Shown: positions 26,269 through 34,901, counted from the first letter of the stretch. The stretch: 64,000 nucleotides of DNA from an uncultured Bacilli bacterium (GCA_934120635.1 CAKOUR010000007.1:23301-87300); one strand, 5' to 3'. Translations and numbers: made by a program. The notes: generated by a model not told the origin, from the letters alone.

Positions 26269-26990
26269 GATATCACCGTGATTAGATAAGTTATTAGGGC
26301 TAAAGTATTATGAAAAGCATGGGCTGTTATGGTAGAAAAGATATTATCTGTTTTGTGATAAAGATAAGCAAAGGTAAATCCTAGACTACAATATGGAATT
26401 AAGTATAATAGATCTATAGAAGAATTAAGAGAAGATATAACATGCAATCCACCAAAGATAAATCCTGATAAAAAGATATAAATATATTGATTAGAAGTAA
26501 TATTTTTTATACTTTTTCTAAAGACTAATTCTTCTGTTATTGGGGCATATATCATTAATTGAAAAGCCATATAAATAGGGTAAGTATCAATTAATTCACG
26601 AACGGCTTTTTCATTTGCAGCTAGTTGATTTCCTAATATAATAGAGATTATACAATTACTAACAATCATTATTGTAAGACCTATTATCCAGTATTTAAAA
26701 GAATACAAAATATGTTTTCCTAAATCTTGATTAAAGAAATTTTTAAAATCTTTAAAGAAGGTCTTTCGATAAATAAAAATTAAAATTCCTATTAATAATA
26801 AATCATTTAAAAAAGCTAAAAATACTTTTATTATATTAGATAACTCTTTATAATCTATTCCTACGATTTTGGTTAATATAATAGGGATAATTGACCAAAT
26901 TAGGATTAAACAAATTAAACTTAAAGTAATCATACTATTTGTTAATATTTTTTCTATTTTATCAAAAATATTGGTTTTTTCTTTCTTCAT
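26265..26990 (-). CDS. CPBP family (CAAX-type) intramembrane metalloprotease
   Basis: A 241-residue protein with about seven membrane spans. The three family motifs are present: PITEELVFR (EExxxR at 153-158), FIFGGLHV (FxxxH) and HAFHNT (HxxxN/B). Bacterial members cleave membrane proteins or take part in bacteriocin self-immunity. GGTGGTGAA precedes the ATG. It is translationally coupled to the metallophosphoesterase, suggesting a joint membrane function, though nothing indicates a bacteriocin here. Confidence 0.92.
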   Translation of the reverse strand: MKKEKTNIFDKIEKILTNSMITLSLICLILIWSIIPIILTKIVGIDYKELSNIIKVFLAFLNDLLLIGILIFIYRKTFFKDFKNFFNQDLGKHILYSFKYWIIGLTIMIVSNCIISIILGNQLAANEKAVRELIDTYPIYMAFQLMIYAPITEELVFRKSIKNITSNQYIYIFLSGFIFGGLHVISSLNSSIDLLYLIPYCSLGFTFAYLYHKTDNIFSTITAHAFHNTLALITYLITVIS

Positions 26991-27045
26991 TACTTCACCA
27001 CCATATGATAATCATTATAAACTATTTTAATATAATCTACAAGTA

Positions 27046-27073
27046 AAAAAAATCTCTATTTTGGAGATTTTTT
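27046..27073. terminator. Terminator after the 119-residue orphan gene
   Basis: AAAAATCTC and GGAGATTTTTT pair around TATTTT. T runs occur on both sides; it overlaps the TAG stop of the minus-strand gene. Confidence 0.7.
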
Positions 27074-27415
27074 ATTTAAAGTTTTTATTTTTCTCGTTTT
27101 TGTTTCTTTTATAGAAATTGTTTTATAAAGAGGAGTATATAATAATTCTTGGGCAATAATTGGCATTATTTTTTGCATATCTTCTGTATAAAATTGATTT
27201 AATAATCTTTTTTCTTTTTTCCATAAAGTAAAGATTTCTTCTTTAGTATAGTGATAGATATCTGTTGAAATATCCATCAATAATTGATTAGTAATAGAAG
27301 ATTCAAAATCTCTTTTTACTTGATCAAAAGGAAGATTATTTTCCTCGATGATCAAAGTGATTACTTCTAGTTTTAATGTTTCTATTCTAGTATCTGTACT
27401 ATGATTACTTTTCAT
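27056..27415 (-). CDS. Hypothetical helical protein
   Basis: A 119-residue soluble, mostly helical protein rich in Glu, Lys and Ile, with a basic tail (TKTRKIKTLNKKSPK). No family is recognised and no membrane segment or cysteine is present. AAAGGAG seven bases before the ATG and a terminator at its stop support it as a real single-gene unit. The 217 bases upstream, between this gene and the divergent surface-protein gene, are extremely T-rich and hold no feature I can name. Confidence 0.65.
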   Translation of the reverse strand: MKSNHSTDTRIETLKLEVITLIIEENNLPFDQVKRDFESSITNQLLMDISTDIYHYTKEEIFTLWKKEKRLLNQFYTEDMQKIMPIIAQELLYTPLYKTISIKETKTRKIKTLNKKSPK

Positions 27416-27632
27416 TTCTTTTTCTCCTTTCTTTTTTGGTATTATAAATAAATTTATTTAAAATATCAAGTTTATTTATAAGTTAAAGAAATTTTTTTGT
27501 TTATTTTATTTATTATTTTGAGATGATTTGTTTTTTTATTAATATTATTTTTATGGTAAAGGAGATTGATTTTTTTTTCTTTTTTTGATATTCTTAAAAT
27601 AATAATAGGTAATGAATAGAGGGTGAATATGA

Positions 27633-28613
27633 GTGATAAAAAAGATTTGGAGTTTGTTATTTAGAAGAAAGAATTATAAATTTGTTTTTGGGATTGTTTT
27701 GGGGATGTTGTTATCGATGACTGGGGTGTATGCTTCTTTAAAATATACTTCTAGTGATGTATATTATAATAATAAAAATAGTAGTTTATCTAGTAAAGAT
27801 ATTCAAGGTGCTATTGATGAATTATCAGAGAAAGTTAAAAAAGATTCTAATAATAGTTGTCCTAGAGGATATAATTGTTTAAAGAAAAAAAATATACTTT
27901 CTTTAGGAGATTATGTTTATATGAGGTCAGTAAAATCTTTTTATAAAACAGATACTTCTAAAACTGGATATACTAAGAGTCAAATAATTAAGCCACAAGA
28001 ATTAAATTTATGGAGAGTAATTAAAATTAATGATGATAAAACTGTTGAGATGATTAGTGAATACGTATCTAGTACAGAAATATATTTTGAAGGAAAAACG
28101 GGATATCAAAATTTGATAGGATATTTAAATGTCCTTGCTAAGCAATATGAGAATAGTACTTATACAAAAGGGGCTAGATATTTTGGATATGATGGACAAA
28201 CTGAATATATTTCAGATACTTCAAAATTTCTTGACAAAGCTCCTTGGGATAGTTCTACTAGTAATAATACAGTAGAGAATCAAGGTGGTGGAGATATATT
28301 ATATCAAAATGATTATAATTTAGTTAATACAGTTCTTAAGAATAGTGAAGCTACTAAACCAGAAGATAAAAATAAATCAAATTATTGGATAGCATCACGT
28401 AGTTATAATTATTTTTCATCAATTAATTATCAGTGGAGTGGGCGCTATATAAATTCTTTTGGTCAAGTTTCTTCTGATTCATTATATTTTAAAAAAGAAA
28501 ATTTACAAAAAGGTAGTTCTTCATATTCACTACGGCCAATATTAATTTTAAAATCAGAAATTAAGTGTGATGGAGTTGGAACAAAAGAATTTCCTATGAA
28601 ATTGTATAAGTAA
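27633..28613 (+). CDS. Surface protein with shared C-terminal module (family A, copy 1)
   Basis: A 326-residue exported protein. A basic start and membrane/signal helix (about 15-36) are followed by a short module with SSKDIQGAIDEL, then CPRGYNC. A C-terminal module of about 220 residues follows (FYKTDTSKTGY, QELNLWRVIKI, ARYFGYDGQTEYI, GGGDILYQ, YWIASRSY, SLRPILILKS). The last motifs resemble DUF6273-like or C-type-lectin-like surface folds. The same module ends the TasA-like protein at 33506. Start is GTG behind GAGGGTGA; an ATG four bases upstream opens only an 11-codon frame. It could be pilin-like or an adhesin. Confidence 0.75.
   Translation: MIKKIWSLLFRRKNYKFVFGIVLGMLLSMTGVYASLKYTSSDVYYNNKNSSLSSKDIQGAIDELSEKVKKDSNNSCPRGYNCLKKKNILSLGDYVYMRSVKSFYKTDTSKTGYTKSQIIKPQELNLWRVIKINDDKTVEMISEYVSSTEIYFEGKTGYQNLIGYLNVLAKQYENSTYTKGARYFGYDGQTEYISDTSKFLDKAPWDSSTSNNTVENQGGGDILYQNDYNLVNTVLKNSEATKPEDKNKSNYWIASRSYNYFSSINYQWSGRYINSFGQVSSDSLYFKKENLQKGSSSYSLRPILILKSEIKCDGVGTKEFPMKLYK
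27935..28600 (+). repeat. Paralogous module, copy 1 of 2
   Basis: This stretch is highly similar at both DNA and protein level to 34215-34880: runs such as TTATGGAGAGTAATTAAAAT occur in both. It encodes the C-terminal domain of two different surface proteins. The copies flank about 6 kb in direct orientation. Confidence 0.8.
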
Positions 28614-28636
28614 GAAAATAAATGAAAGGGATTATT

Positions 28637-28858
28637 ATGAAGAAGAATAATAGTTATAATTATAAAATATTAATTGGGTTTATTATTGGAGTTATTTTAT
28701 CAACAACTTCTGTATATGCTTTTACATATATGGGTTCTGGGAAAGATTTAGTTTATGATAATCAGAAAAGTGAAATTTCTGCTACTAATGTTCAAGATGC
28801 ATTAGATGAAATTTATCAAAAATTTTGTCCTGATGGTTATATTTGTGTAAAGAAATAA
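28637..28858 (+). CDS. 73-residue truncated relative of the surface protein
   Basis: The product has the signal/membrane helix (ILIGFIIGVILSTTSVYAF), the linker pattern YDNQKSEISATNVQDALDEI and the C-x3-Y-x-C motif (CPDGYICVKK), then stops where the 27633 protein continues into its large module. It is either a minimal pilin-like subunit or a gene that lost its C-terminal module. AAAGGGAT fits ATG 28637; an in-frame ATG at 28622 lies before that site. It follows the full-length paralogue by 23 bases and is probably cotranscribed. Confidence 0.7.
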   Translation: MKKNNSYNYKILIGFIIGVILSTTSVYAFTYMGSGKDLVYDNQKSEISATNVQDALDEIYQKFCPDGYICVKK

Positions 28859-28880
28859 TGGTTATGAGGAGAAAAAGTAA

Positions 28881-29357
28881 ATGGAAGAGATAATAAAAAT
28901 ATTAACTTTAAGAAAAGAAAGTATATCTACAATGGAATCAGCTACTGGTGGATATATCGCTAATGCTATTACTAATGTAGAAGGTGCTAGTGAAGTATTT
29001 TCTTTTGGTGCAGTAACTTATTCTAATTTTTATAAGATAAAATTTGGAGTAGATAAAAATTTAATTGAAAAGTATAGTGTTTATAGTATGGAAGTTGCTC
29101 GTGATATGAGTAGAGCAATTACTGAGTATACTAATAGTAGATATGGAATTGGTGTTACTGGGAAATTAAATAGAGTAGATAGATTTAATTTAAGTGGTAA
29201 AGATAATGTTGTTTATATTAGTATATTTGATCAAAAGAAGAATTATTATTTAGATAAGGCCTTAGAAGTAGAAGATACTACTAGAGAAGAAAATAAGAAA
29301 AAAATACTTTTAGAGATTGTTATTTTATTGAAAAAGATGTTAAGTGAGGAAAGATAA
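28881..29357 (+). CDS. CinA C-terminal family protein (nicotinamide-nucleotide amidase, PncC-like)
   Basis: A 158-residue stand-alone CinA C-terminal domain. Typical segments are STMESATGGYIANAI (catalytic Ser region), GASEVFSFGAVTYSN and GIGVTGKLN in place of the usual VTGIAGP. PncC deamidates NMN to nicotinate mononucleotide in pyridine salvage, which suits its place directly before nadK, whose ATG overlaps its stop by one base. The altered VTG loop resembles short mycoplasma forms, so activity is likely but not certain. GAGGAGAAAA precedes the ATG. Confidence 0.85.
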   Translation: MEEIIKILTLRKESISTMESATGGYIANAITNVEGASEVFSFGAVTYSNFYKIKFGVDKNLIEKYSVYSMEVARDMSRAITEYTNSRYGIGVTGKLNRVDRFNLSGKDNVVYISIFDQKKNYYLDKALEVEDTTREENKKKILLEIVILLKKMLSEER

Positions 29358-30178
29358 TGAAAATAAAAAGGGTACGATTATATGATAATTCATCAGAAAG
29401 TAGTTTGATGGTTAAGAAAATACTTCTAGAGAAATTTACTAAGTTAGGGATAAAGGTATGTGATAAGAATTATCAATTAGCAATTGCGATTGGAGGAGAT
29501 GGTACTTTTTTAAGGATGCTTTCTAGTAATGGGTTTAATTCATCTATTTATTATACAGGAATTAATTTAGGAAGATTGGGAGTCCTACAGGATATAGAGG
29601 AAGATGAAGTTGATTTATTTTTATCTTCTCTTTTTCATGATGAGTTTTTAATTCAAAAGAGTTCTTTATTAGAGATGAATGTTGTTACTTCTGGTAAAAA
29701 TACTTATCAGTATTATTCTTTTAATGAATTTGTTATTCGAGAAGTTGGTCTTCGTACAACTACTTTGGATCTTTTTGTTGAGCATAATCAGTTGGAACGT
29801 TTAGTAGGAGATGGAGTAATTATTTCTAGTACAATTGGTTCTAGTGCTTATAATGCTAGTTTGGGAGGAAGTATTATTTTGGGAAATCTGGAAGTGATGC
29901 AGTTAACACCTATTGCTTTGGTTCGGTCAGGAATTCATCATCAATTTTTTAATTCTTTAGTTTTTTCTAAGGATCAAAAATTGATAATTTCTCCTAAAGG
30001 AAGGACAAACTCTTTAATTTTTTCTTTAGATGGACAAAATGTAGAGGTAGATAAGGTAGAAAAGATAAAGATTGGTATTAGTAATCGAAAAATAAAAAGG
30101 ATTGTTCTTCCTCATTCTAGAGTAGAAAAGCTTTCTCAAAAAATTCTTGTACCTTCAATTGACACTACTTTTAGATAA
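29357..30178 (+). CDS. nadK: NAD kinase
   Basis: NAD kinase makes NADP from NAD and ATP in the cytosol. The GGDG motif lies in AIAIGGDGTFLRML near residues 45-48, followed by YTGINLGRLGVLQDI and the second conserved block LVGDGVIISSTIGSSAYN, where the NE/D-type and GS residues bind NAD. Length (273) is normal. It is translationally coupled to the PncC-like gene, giving a two-gene NAD unit. The promoter of the next operon is embedded in its last codons. Confidence 0.95.
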   Translation: MKIKRVRLYDNSSESSLMVKKILLEKFTKLGIKVCDKNYQLAIAIGGDGTFLRMLSSNGFNSSIYYTGINLGRLGVLQDIEEDEVDLFLSSLFHDEFLIQKSSLLEMNVVTSGKNTYQYYSFNEFVIREVGLRTTTLDLFVEHNQLERLVGDGVIISSTIGSSAYNASLGGSIILGNLEVMQLTPIALVRSGIHHQFFNSLVFSKDQKLIISPKGRTNSLIFSLDGQNVEVDKVEKIKIGISNRKIKRIVLPHSRVEKLSQKILVPSIDTTFR

Positions 30179-30187
30179 AGCTATAAT
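30159..30187 (+). promoter_or_regulatory. Consensus SigA promoter of the HMA-XRE operon
   Basis: TTGACA (30159-30164), 17 bases, TATAAT (30182-30187): both boxes and the spacing are ideal. The -35 box and part of the spacer are coding sequence of nadK, whose stop is at 30176-30178. Confidence 0.8.
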
Positions 30188-30211
30188 GAAAAAGAAAGGA
30201 AAGTGAATGAA

Positions 30212-30445
30212 ATGTTTTTTCATCATAAAAAATTAATTGTTCAAGTAACAGGAATGCATTGCTCTAATTGTTTAGATAGAATAAAAAAATCGTTGGAAGA
30301 GGTTTCTGATGTTGTTAAAGTAAAGGGAGATTTATCTAAACAAGAGATAGTTGTATTTTATGATCAATCTCTTGATCAAGAACATATTCGAGAGATTATT
30401 GATAATTTGGGCTATTCTGTTACGGGAATGAAAAATGTAGATTAG
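30212..30445 (+). CDS. HMA-domain metal-binding protein (CopZ-like)
   Basis: A 77-residue heavy-metal-associated domain with the metal loop GMHCSNC (Cys17 and Cys20) and a standard ferredoxin-like fold ending in DNLGYSVTG. Free-standing members carry Cu(I) or other soft metals to P-type ATPases. No such ATPase is in the window. ATG 30212 is chosen because AAAGGAAAG runs into the upstream GTG at 30203. It shares a strong promoter with the XRE regulator 12 bases later, which may respond to metal. Confidence 0.88.
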   Translation: MFFHHKKLIVQVTGMHCSNCLDRIKKSLEEVSDVVKVKGDLSKQEIVVFYDQSLDQEHIREIIDNLGYSVTGMKNVD

Positions 30446-30457
30446 TTGGTGGTATTT

Positions 30458-31150
30458 ATGGAACAAGAGAATATTCAAAAATTTATTAAGAAATTACGAA
30501 AGGAAAAGAATTTAACACAAAAGCAATTAGCAGATATGTTAGGAGTAACTTATCAAGCTGTTAGCAAGTGGGAAAGAGGTTTAAATATTCCTGATATTAG
30601 TATTTTAAAAGAAATTAGTCGTATTTTTGATGTTGATATGGATACTATGATTACAGGAGTAGAAAAAAAACATAAAAAATATGTTCCTAAATTTTATTCC
30701 TTTCTTATTTTTCTTCTTTTGATTCTTCTTTTGTTCTTTATTTTTTTATATTTTAGTAATCATAATTTTTACTTAAAGAAAGTTTCTAGTGGTTGTGATG
30801 ATTTTATTGTAAATGGTAGTTTTGCTTATAATAAAGAAAAATCTTCGCTTTATATTTCTAATATAGATTATTGTGGAGAAGAAAATAAAACAATTTATCA
30901 AGAAATTTCTTGGGAATTGTATGAAGAATATCAAAATAATAAGAGAAAGATTAGAGATGGTTCTTTATCAAAAAATATTTCTTTAAATGATTATTTAAAA
31001 AAGTTAGAAATTCATATTGATGATTATTCTAGTAGTTGTAAAAAGATTTCTTCTTCTCAAGTTTATTTAGAAATTAAAGCTAAAGATAAAGAAGGAAAAG
31101 TAGAACTCTATCAGGTTCCTATTAATTTGGAAAATGATTGTGAACAATGA
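30458..31150 (+). CDS. XRE-family membrane-anchored regulator
   Basis: A 230-residue protein. The N-terminal helix-turn-helix (about residues 8-60) has the XRE pattern LTQKQLADMLGVTYQAVSKW, RGLNIPDIS and FDVDMDTM. A membrane helix at about 73-95 then places a roughly 130-residue Ser/Lys-rich domain, with cysteines CDD, YCG and SSCKK, outside. This one-pass layout suggests that an external cue is sensed and passed to the DNA-binding part. GGTGGTATTT supports ATG 30458. It follows the HMA gene in one operon. Confidence 0.85.
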   Translation: MEQENIQKFIKKLRKEKNLTQKQLADMLGVTYQAVSKWERGLNIPDISILKEISRIFDVDMDTMITGVEKKHKKYVPKFYSFLIFLLLILLLFFIFLYFSNHNFYLKKVSSGCDDFIVNGSFAYNKEKSSLYISNIDYCGEENKTIYQEISWELYEEYQNNKRKIRDGSLSKNISLNDYLKKLEIHIDDYSSSCKKISSSQVYLEIKAKDKEGKVELYQVPINLENDCEQ

Positions 31151-31253
31151 GTTCTTTTTTTTATTAAATTTGAAATTTAGTATATTTAACTTTTTGTTTA
31201 TTGACTCTAAATTTTCTATTATTTATCCTTTTGTTCGTGAGATTAACTCAAAA

Positions 31254-31543
31254 ATGGAGGAAAAAGAAAGTTTTGTTTTATTTTTAATAAAGTTTCTAGG
31301 TATGATATTAAAGGAAAACAGTATTTACAAACAGGAGAAAAATATTATTCTACTGATGCTACAATGAGGTATGCTTTGCTTGGAAGAAAGTATATTGATT
31401 TAGGATATATTCTTGAAAATGTTGTTTACTTGGAACTTTTGAGAAGATGATATAAGGTTTATATTGGAAAAGTTGGAGATAAAGAAATTGATTTTAATGG
31501 AATAAGAAAAACTAATGTTTTAGATTGGTTATTAGAAAAATAA
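31254..31543 (+). pseudogene. C-terminal remnant of a DUF4143/AAA ATPase
   Basis: KESFVLF-LIK in one frame continues after a frameshift near 31300 as RYDIKGKQYLQTGEKYY, MRYALLGRKYIDLGYILEN and VVYLELLRR. A TGA then stands where Gly is expected, followed by YKVYIGKVGDKEIDF. It ends NGIRKTNVLDWLLEK-TAA after an apparent internal deletion. These are the conserved segments of DUF4143, the C-terminal half of a family of AAA ATPases. About three quarters of the gene is missing. Frameshift, nonsense and deletion together show it is dead. Confidence 0.75.
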
Positions 31544-31544
31544 A

Positions 31545-31594
31545 AACTTATTTAGATTTGCTATAAAGGTATAGTTATCTAAATAAGTATTTTT
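31545..31594. terminator. Bidirectional terminator
   Basis: ACTTATTTAGAT and ATCTAAATAAGT pair (12 bp) around a 19-base loop, with T runs on both strands. It ends the DUF308 gene on the minus strand and the pseudogene on the plus strand. Confidence 0.75.
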
Positions 31595-32176
31595 TTATTC
31601 TTCAATAATTTTTATGTTTTTCTTGAATTCTTTTAATAAATCGTTTGTATTCTTTTTAAATAAAATCATATCTACTATTCCTGCAATAGAGTAAATAATT
31701 AATGTTATTCCTGTAAACAAAGTTATTGCAATAGAAGAATCTATTGGATTTACAATTAGGATAATTCCACATATTATGGATAAGATTGTTAATAGTAGGG
31801 TAAATATCCAAGAAGTATTATCTATTCTTCGAAGAAGAGTTGCTATTTTTAATTTAAAGATACTATCTATTATAAAGTAAGTTCCTAACATAATGGGAAT
31901 AATAATTTGAAAGATGTTAGGATAAATTAAAATTATTGTTCCTAGTATTATAGAGATTATTCCATTAAATATTGCATCCATAGGGAAAAATATTACTCTA
32001 TTAGTAAATTCTAGTCCTATTAAGTAAATTCCACTTCCTATTAAGATGAATGCAATTAAGTAAGCGATTAGTGTTATAGAAATGTTAGGATAGATTAAAA
32101 GAATTATTCCTAATAGTAAGAAAATAATAGATATTCCTATTGCTTCATTGATGATTTGATTAAATTTTTTTATCAT
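31595..32176 (-). CDS. DUF308/HdeD-like membrane protein
   Basis: A 193-residue protein with about six membrane helices in three internal repeats, each with a Gly-x-Ile/Leu-Leu-Ile-x-x-Pro hairpin (ILLIYPNIS, IILIYPNIF, IILIVNPID). This is the DUF308 repeat of HdeD, an acid-stress membrane protein in Escherichia coli; the role in Bacillota is unknown. ATG 32176 is chosen because AAAGGAAG lies eight bases upstream of it. The earlier TTG-like extension has no ribosome site. It has its own terminator. Confidence 0.82.
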   Translation of the reverse strand: MIKKFNQIINEAIGISIIFLLLGIILLIYPNISITLIAYLIAFILIGSGIYLIGLEFTNRVIFFPMDAIFNGIISIILGTIILIYPNIFQIIIPIMLGTYFIIDSIFKLKIATLLRRIDNTSWIFTLLLTILSIICGIILIVNPIDSSIAITLFTGITLIIYSIAGIVDMILFKKNTNDLLKEFKKNIKIIEE

Positions 32177-32362
32177 ATTTATTCTTCCTTTCCTATTATA
32201 ATTTAACATTTCTATATCTCTTTTGTCAATTTTATGATGAAGATAATCAACAAAAATTTATATTTGTTTATAGTGTGTTTAAAATGATAATTTTTATGAA
32301 TTTATCTTTATTTTTTTAATAATTTATGATACTCTTATATTAAGATAATAGGAGTTGATAAT

Positions 32363-33496
32363 ATGGAAAATATTTTGGAAGATGAGAAAAATGTTTTATA
32401 TCGAGGATTTTTTAGTGGTGTAGATTATGAAGTTTTGGTTGATAAAAATAGTAATATTGGGAAGATTGTTATTTCTAGTAGTATTTTAAGTCATCCTAAT
32501 TATAAAAGTCTTTATTTAAATTGTTATCGTAGAACACTTATGAATTTACCTAGTTTAAAAAGTATTTCTATTTCTTTGGAACCAACTAATGAATTAGAGA
32601 ATGAAAGATGTAGAGAATTGGTTAAAAAATTGTCATTAAATAATGAAGTTAAGATAAATTCTAAGGATAAGAAGGAAATTAATGTTAGTAATTATTTAAA
32701 AACTAATATGATTACTAAGAATGATAATGGGAAAATTGTTACTTATTTTACAAGAACTAAAGATCAGAATCATAATGAATATGTTTTAGAGAATGTAAGT
32801 TATTTTACTTTAGAAAAAGAATTGGAAAAATTATTTGATGATGAGAAGATGAATTTTGAGGATAAATCTATAGAAGAGATTTCTAATATTGTGTTAGATC
32901 GTGTTAGTGCTAATAGAAAACAATATTATTTTGAAAGTAAAGATAAATATGTTGCTAAGGATGATTATGAGAAGGTGAGTATGAATGCTACTAATCAAGA
33001 TGATAAAGTGAATACGGAAATTGGAATTATTCAAAGAGATCCTAATGAGAGGACGAATAATACTTATCAAGCTGTAGAAAGAGATAAGGGACATTATACG
33101 CTTGCTAATCCTAGTGTTAGTGAAGTAGAATCAAAAAAAATAGAAGAACAACCAGAAAGTGAACAATCTATTACAGAAGTAGAAAGTAGAGAAGAGGAAA
33201 AAGTATATTATATTGATATTGTTACACAAGATATTTATGATGAAGAATATCAAAAGGTTGGAAATATGAGAGATGGCTATCAGATTAATTATGATAATAA
33301 TCATTTAGTTAAAGATGGCAAAGAGATTGGAAGTATAGGGGATTTTGAAACTTTAGGAAATCAAATATCTAATCATAAGAATAATGTTAGAACATTAAAG
33401 AAGGGTAATGAGGGAATTGTTGATTTTCAAACTTTCTTTTTATTAATATTTATTATTGGTGTGTTGATGGGGAGTTTATATTTGTTTTGTAGATAG
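32363..33496 (+). CDS. Hypothetical tail-anchored protein
   Basis: A 377-residue acidic protein with no N-terminal signal and one hydrophobic helix at the very C-terminus (FFLLIFIIGVLMGSLYLF). Residues 1-110 look folded (GVDYEVLVDKNSNIGKIVI, YKSLYLNCYRRTLM). Then come a charged linker and a short beta module near 285-335 (YQKVGNMRDGYQI, LVKDGKEIGSIGDFE) that resembles 4-fold bacterial motif repeats. No family is recognised. GGAG precedes the ATG, and the TasA-like gene follows nine bases later, so the two probably act together at the membrane. Confidence 0.65.
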   Translation: MENILEDEKNVLYRGFFSGVDYEVLVDKNSNIGKIVISSSILSHPNYKSLYLNCYRRTLMNLPSLKSISISLEPTNELENERCRELVKKLSLNNEVKINSKDKKEINVSNYLKTNMITKNDNGKIVTYFTRTKDQNHNEYVLENVSYFTLEKELEKLFDDEKMNFEDKSIEEISNIVLDRVSANRKQYYFESKDKYVAKDDYEKVSMNATNQDDKVNTEIGIIQRDPNERTNNTYQAVERDKGHYTLANPSVSEVESKKIEEQPESEQSITEVESREEEKVYYIDIVTQDIYDEEYQKVGNMRDGYQINYDNNHLVKDGKEIGSIGDFETLGNQISNHKNNVRTLKKGNEGIVDFQTFFLLIFIIGVLMGSLYLFCR

Positions 33497-33505
33497 GAGG
33501 AAGAG

Positions 33506-34888
33506 ATGGATTCTAAGAAGAGATTGATTATTACTAGTGTTATTTCTATTGTTTTAGTATCGATTTTATTTATTGGTAGTACTTATTCTATTTTTACTTC
33601 TACTGATGTTGATCAGGAATCTAATGTATATAGAACAGGTAATTTAGCTGTTAAATTTGAAAATACAAATAATGTTGCTTTAGAAATTGTGAAGCCAATT
33701 TCTGATAAAGAAGCGGTTAATTTAACTCCTTATCGTCTTAAAGTTACTAATGATGGTACAGTTACTTATAAATTTAATATTGTACTTAATCCAACAACAG
33801 CAACAGATGAAATTAATCATCAATATATTATGACTAAAGTAGGGCAATTAGATGCTAAAAAATTTAGTGATTGTAAAAATGATATTCTGAAAGAGGATGT
33901 TGTTTTATTACCTGGAGAAAGTGTTGATATTGATGTTCGGGTTTGGTTATCAGATGCTGTTAAAAATACTGAAATTAATAAAAGTTTTAGTGCTAAATTA
34001 GCTATAGATGGGGTTGGAGTATATAGTGATGGCAAAGAAGTTGATAATAGTATGTTAATTTCTGATGATAAGTTAGCTAGTAGATTTAGTTATGATAATT
34101 CTAAATCTAATTTGGACTGCTCTGATATTCAATGTGCAATAGATAAAATAGATAGTTTATTTGGTGATAATGTATATTTGGGGGCTTATGTTTTAATGAC
34201 ACCGAAGAAATCTTCTTATCAAACAGATACTTCTAAAACAGGATATGTTAATAGTCAAATTATTAATCCTCAAGAATTGAATTTATGGAGAGTAATTAAA
34301 ATTAATGATAATGGAACAGTGGAAATGATTAGTGAATATATATCTGATACAGAAATATATTTTAAAGGGAAAGTAGGATATCAAAATTTAGTAGGTTATT
34401 TAAATGTACTTGCTAGTCAGTATGAGAATAATACTTATACAAAAGGATCTAGATATTTTGGGTATGATGGTCAAACTGAGTATATTATGGATATTTCTAA
34501 TTCTTGGTCTTGTAGTACTGGAGAGAAATGTAATGCTTTTGAAAATTATGGTGGTGGAGATATATTATATCAAGATGATTATGATTTGGTATTAAATTCA
34601 TTATCTACATTAAAAACTAATAAATTAAATAGTGATAAAACTTCAAATTATTGGATTGCTTCTCGCTATTATCAATATAAATCCTCTAGTGATTATGGGT
34701 TAGATAGTCGTATAATAGATTTTAATGGAATGATTTCTAATAATACTTTATATAAATATAATGAAGGTGATAAAATTCAAAATTATAATATTGGAGCTTC
34801 TCTTCGACCAATAGTGGTTTTAAAATCAGGACTTAAATATACTGGTAAAGGAACTAAAGATGATCCTATAAAGTTATCTATAAAATAG
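33506..34888 (+). CDS. TasA/camelysin-like protein fused to the shared surface module
   Basis: A 460-residue exported protein. The signal helix and STYSIFTST cleavage region, then YRTGNLAVKF and repeated beta strands to about residue 175, match TasA/CalY matrix proteins that are processed by SipW-type peptidases. A linker with CSDIQCAIDKI repeats the pattern of the 27633 family. The C-terminal 220 residues (YQTDTSKTGY, RYFGYDGQTEYI, YWIASRYYQY, SLRPIVVLKS) duplicate the 27633 module. The join suggests a matrix or fibre subunit displaying an adhesin-like head. A terminator overlaps its stop. No SipW is in view. Confidence 0.78.
   Translation: MDSKKRLIITSVISIVLVSILFIGSTYSIFTSTDVDQESNVYRTGNLAVKFENTNNVALEIVKPISDKEAVNLTPYRLKVTNDGTVTYKFNIVLNPTTATDEINHQYIMTKVGQLDAKKFSDCKNDILKEDVVLLPGESVDIDVRVWLSDAVKNTEINKSFSAKLAIDGVGVYSDGKEVDNSMLISDDKLASRFSYDNSKSNLDCSDIQCAIDKIDSLFGDNVYLGAYVLMTPKKSSYQTDTSKTGYVNSQIINPQELNLWRVIKINDNGTVEMISEYISDTEIYFKGKVGYQNLVGYLNVLASQYENNTYTKGSRYFGYDGQTEYIMDISNSWSCSTGEKCNAFENYGGGDILYQDDYDLVLNSLSTLKTNKLNSDKTSNYWIASRYYQYKSSSDYGLDSRIIDFNGMISNNTLYKYNEGDKIQNYNIGASLRPIVVLKSGLKYTGKGTKDDPIKLSIK
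34215..34880 (+). repeat. Paralogous module, copy 2 of 2
   Basis: This is a direct copy of the 27935-28600 module, here at the end of the TasA-like gene. The two halves of the host proteins are otherwise unrelated, which points to domain shuffling or gene conversion. Confidence 0.8.
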
Positions 34889-34901
34889 GTGGCTTTTTTT
34901 T
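34872..34901 (+). terminator. Rho-independent terminator
   Basis: A 10-bp stem with G-T pairs (34872-34881 with 34885-34894), a 3-base loop and eight T; it overlaps the stop codon of the TasA-like gene. Confidence 0.65.

Noticed and set aside
27629..27664. ATG at 27629 as the real start of the surface-protein gene
   Set aside because: That frame stops after 11 codons; the GTG at 27633 keeps the signal helix and matches the paralogue.
31134..31367. Open frame of 77 codons after the XRE gene
   Set aside because: It has no ribosome site and its end is out of frame with the clear DUF4143 similarity that overlaps it, so it is part of the fossil and not a gene.
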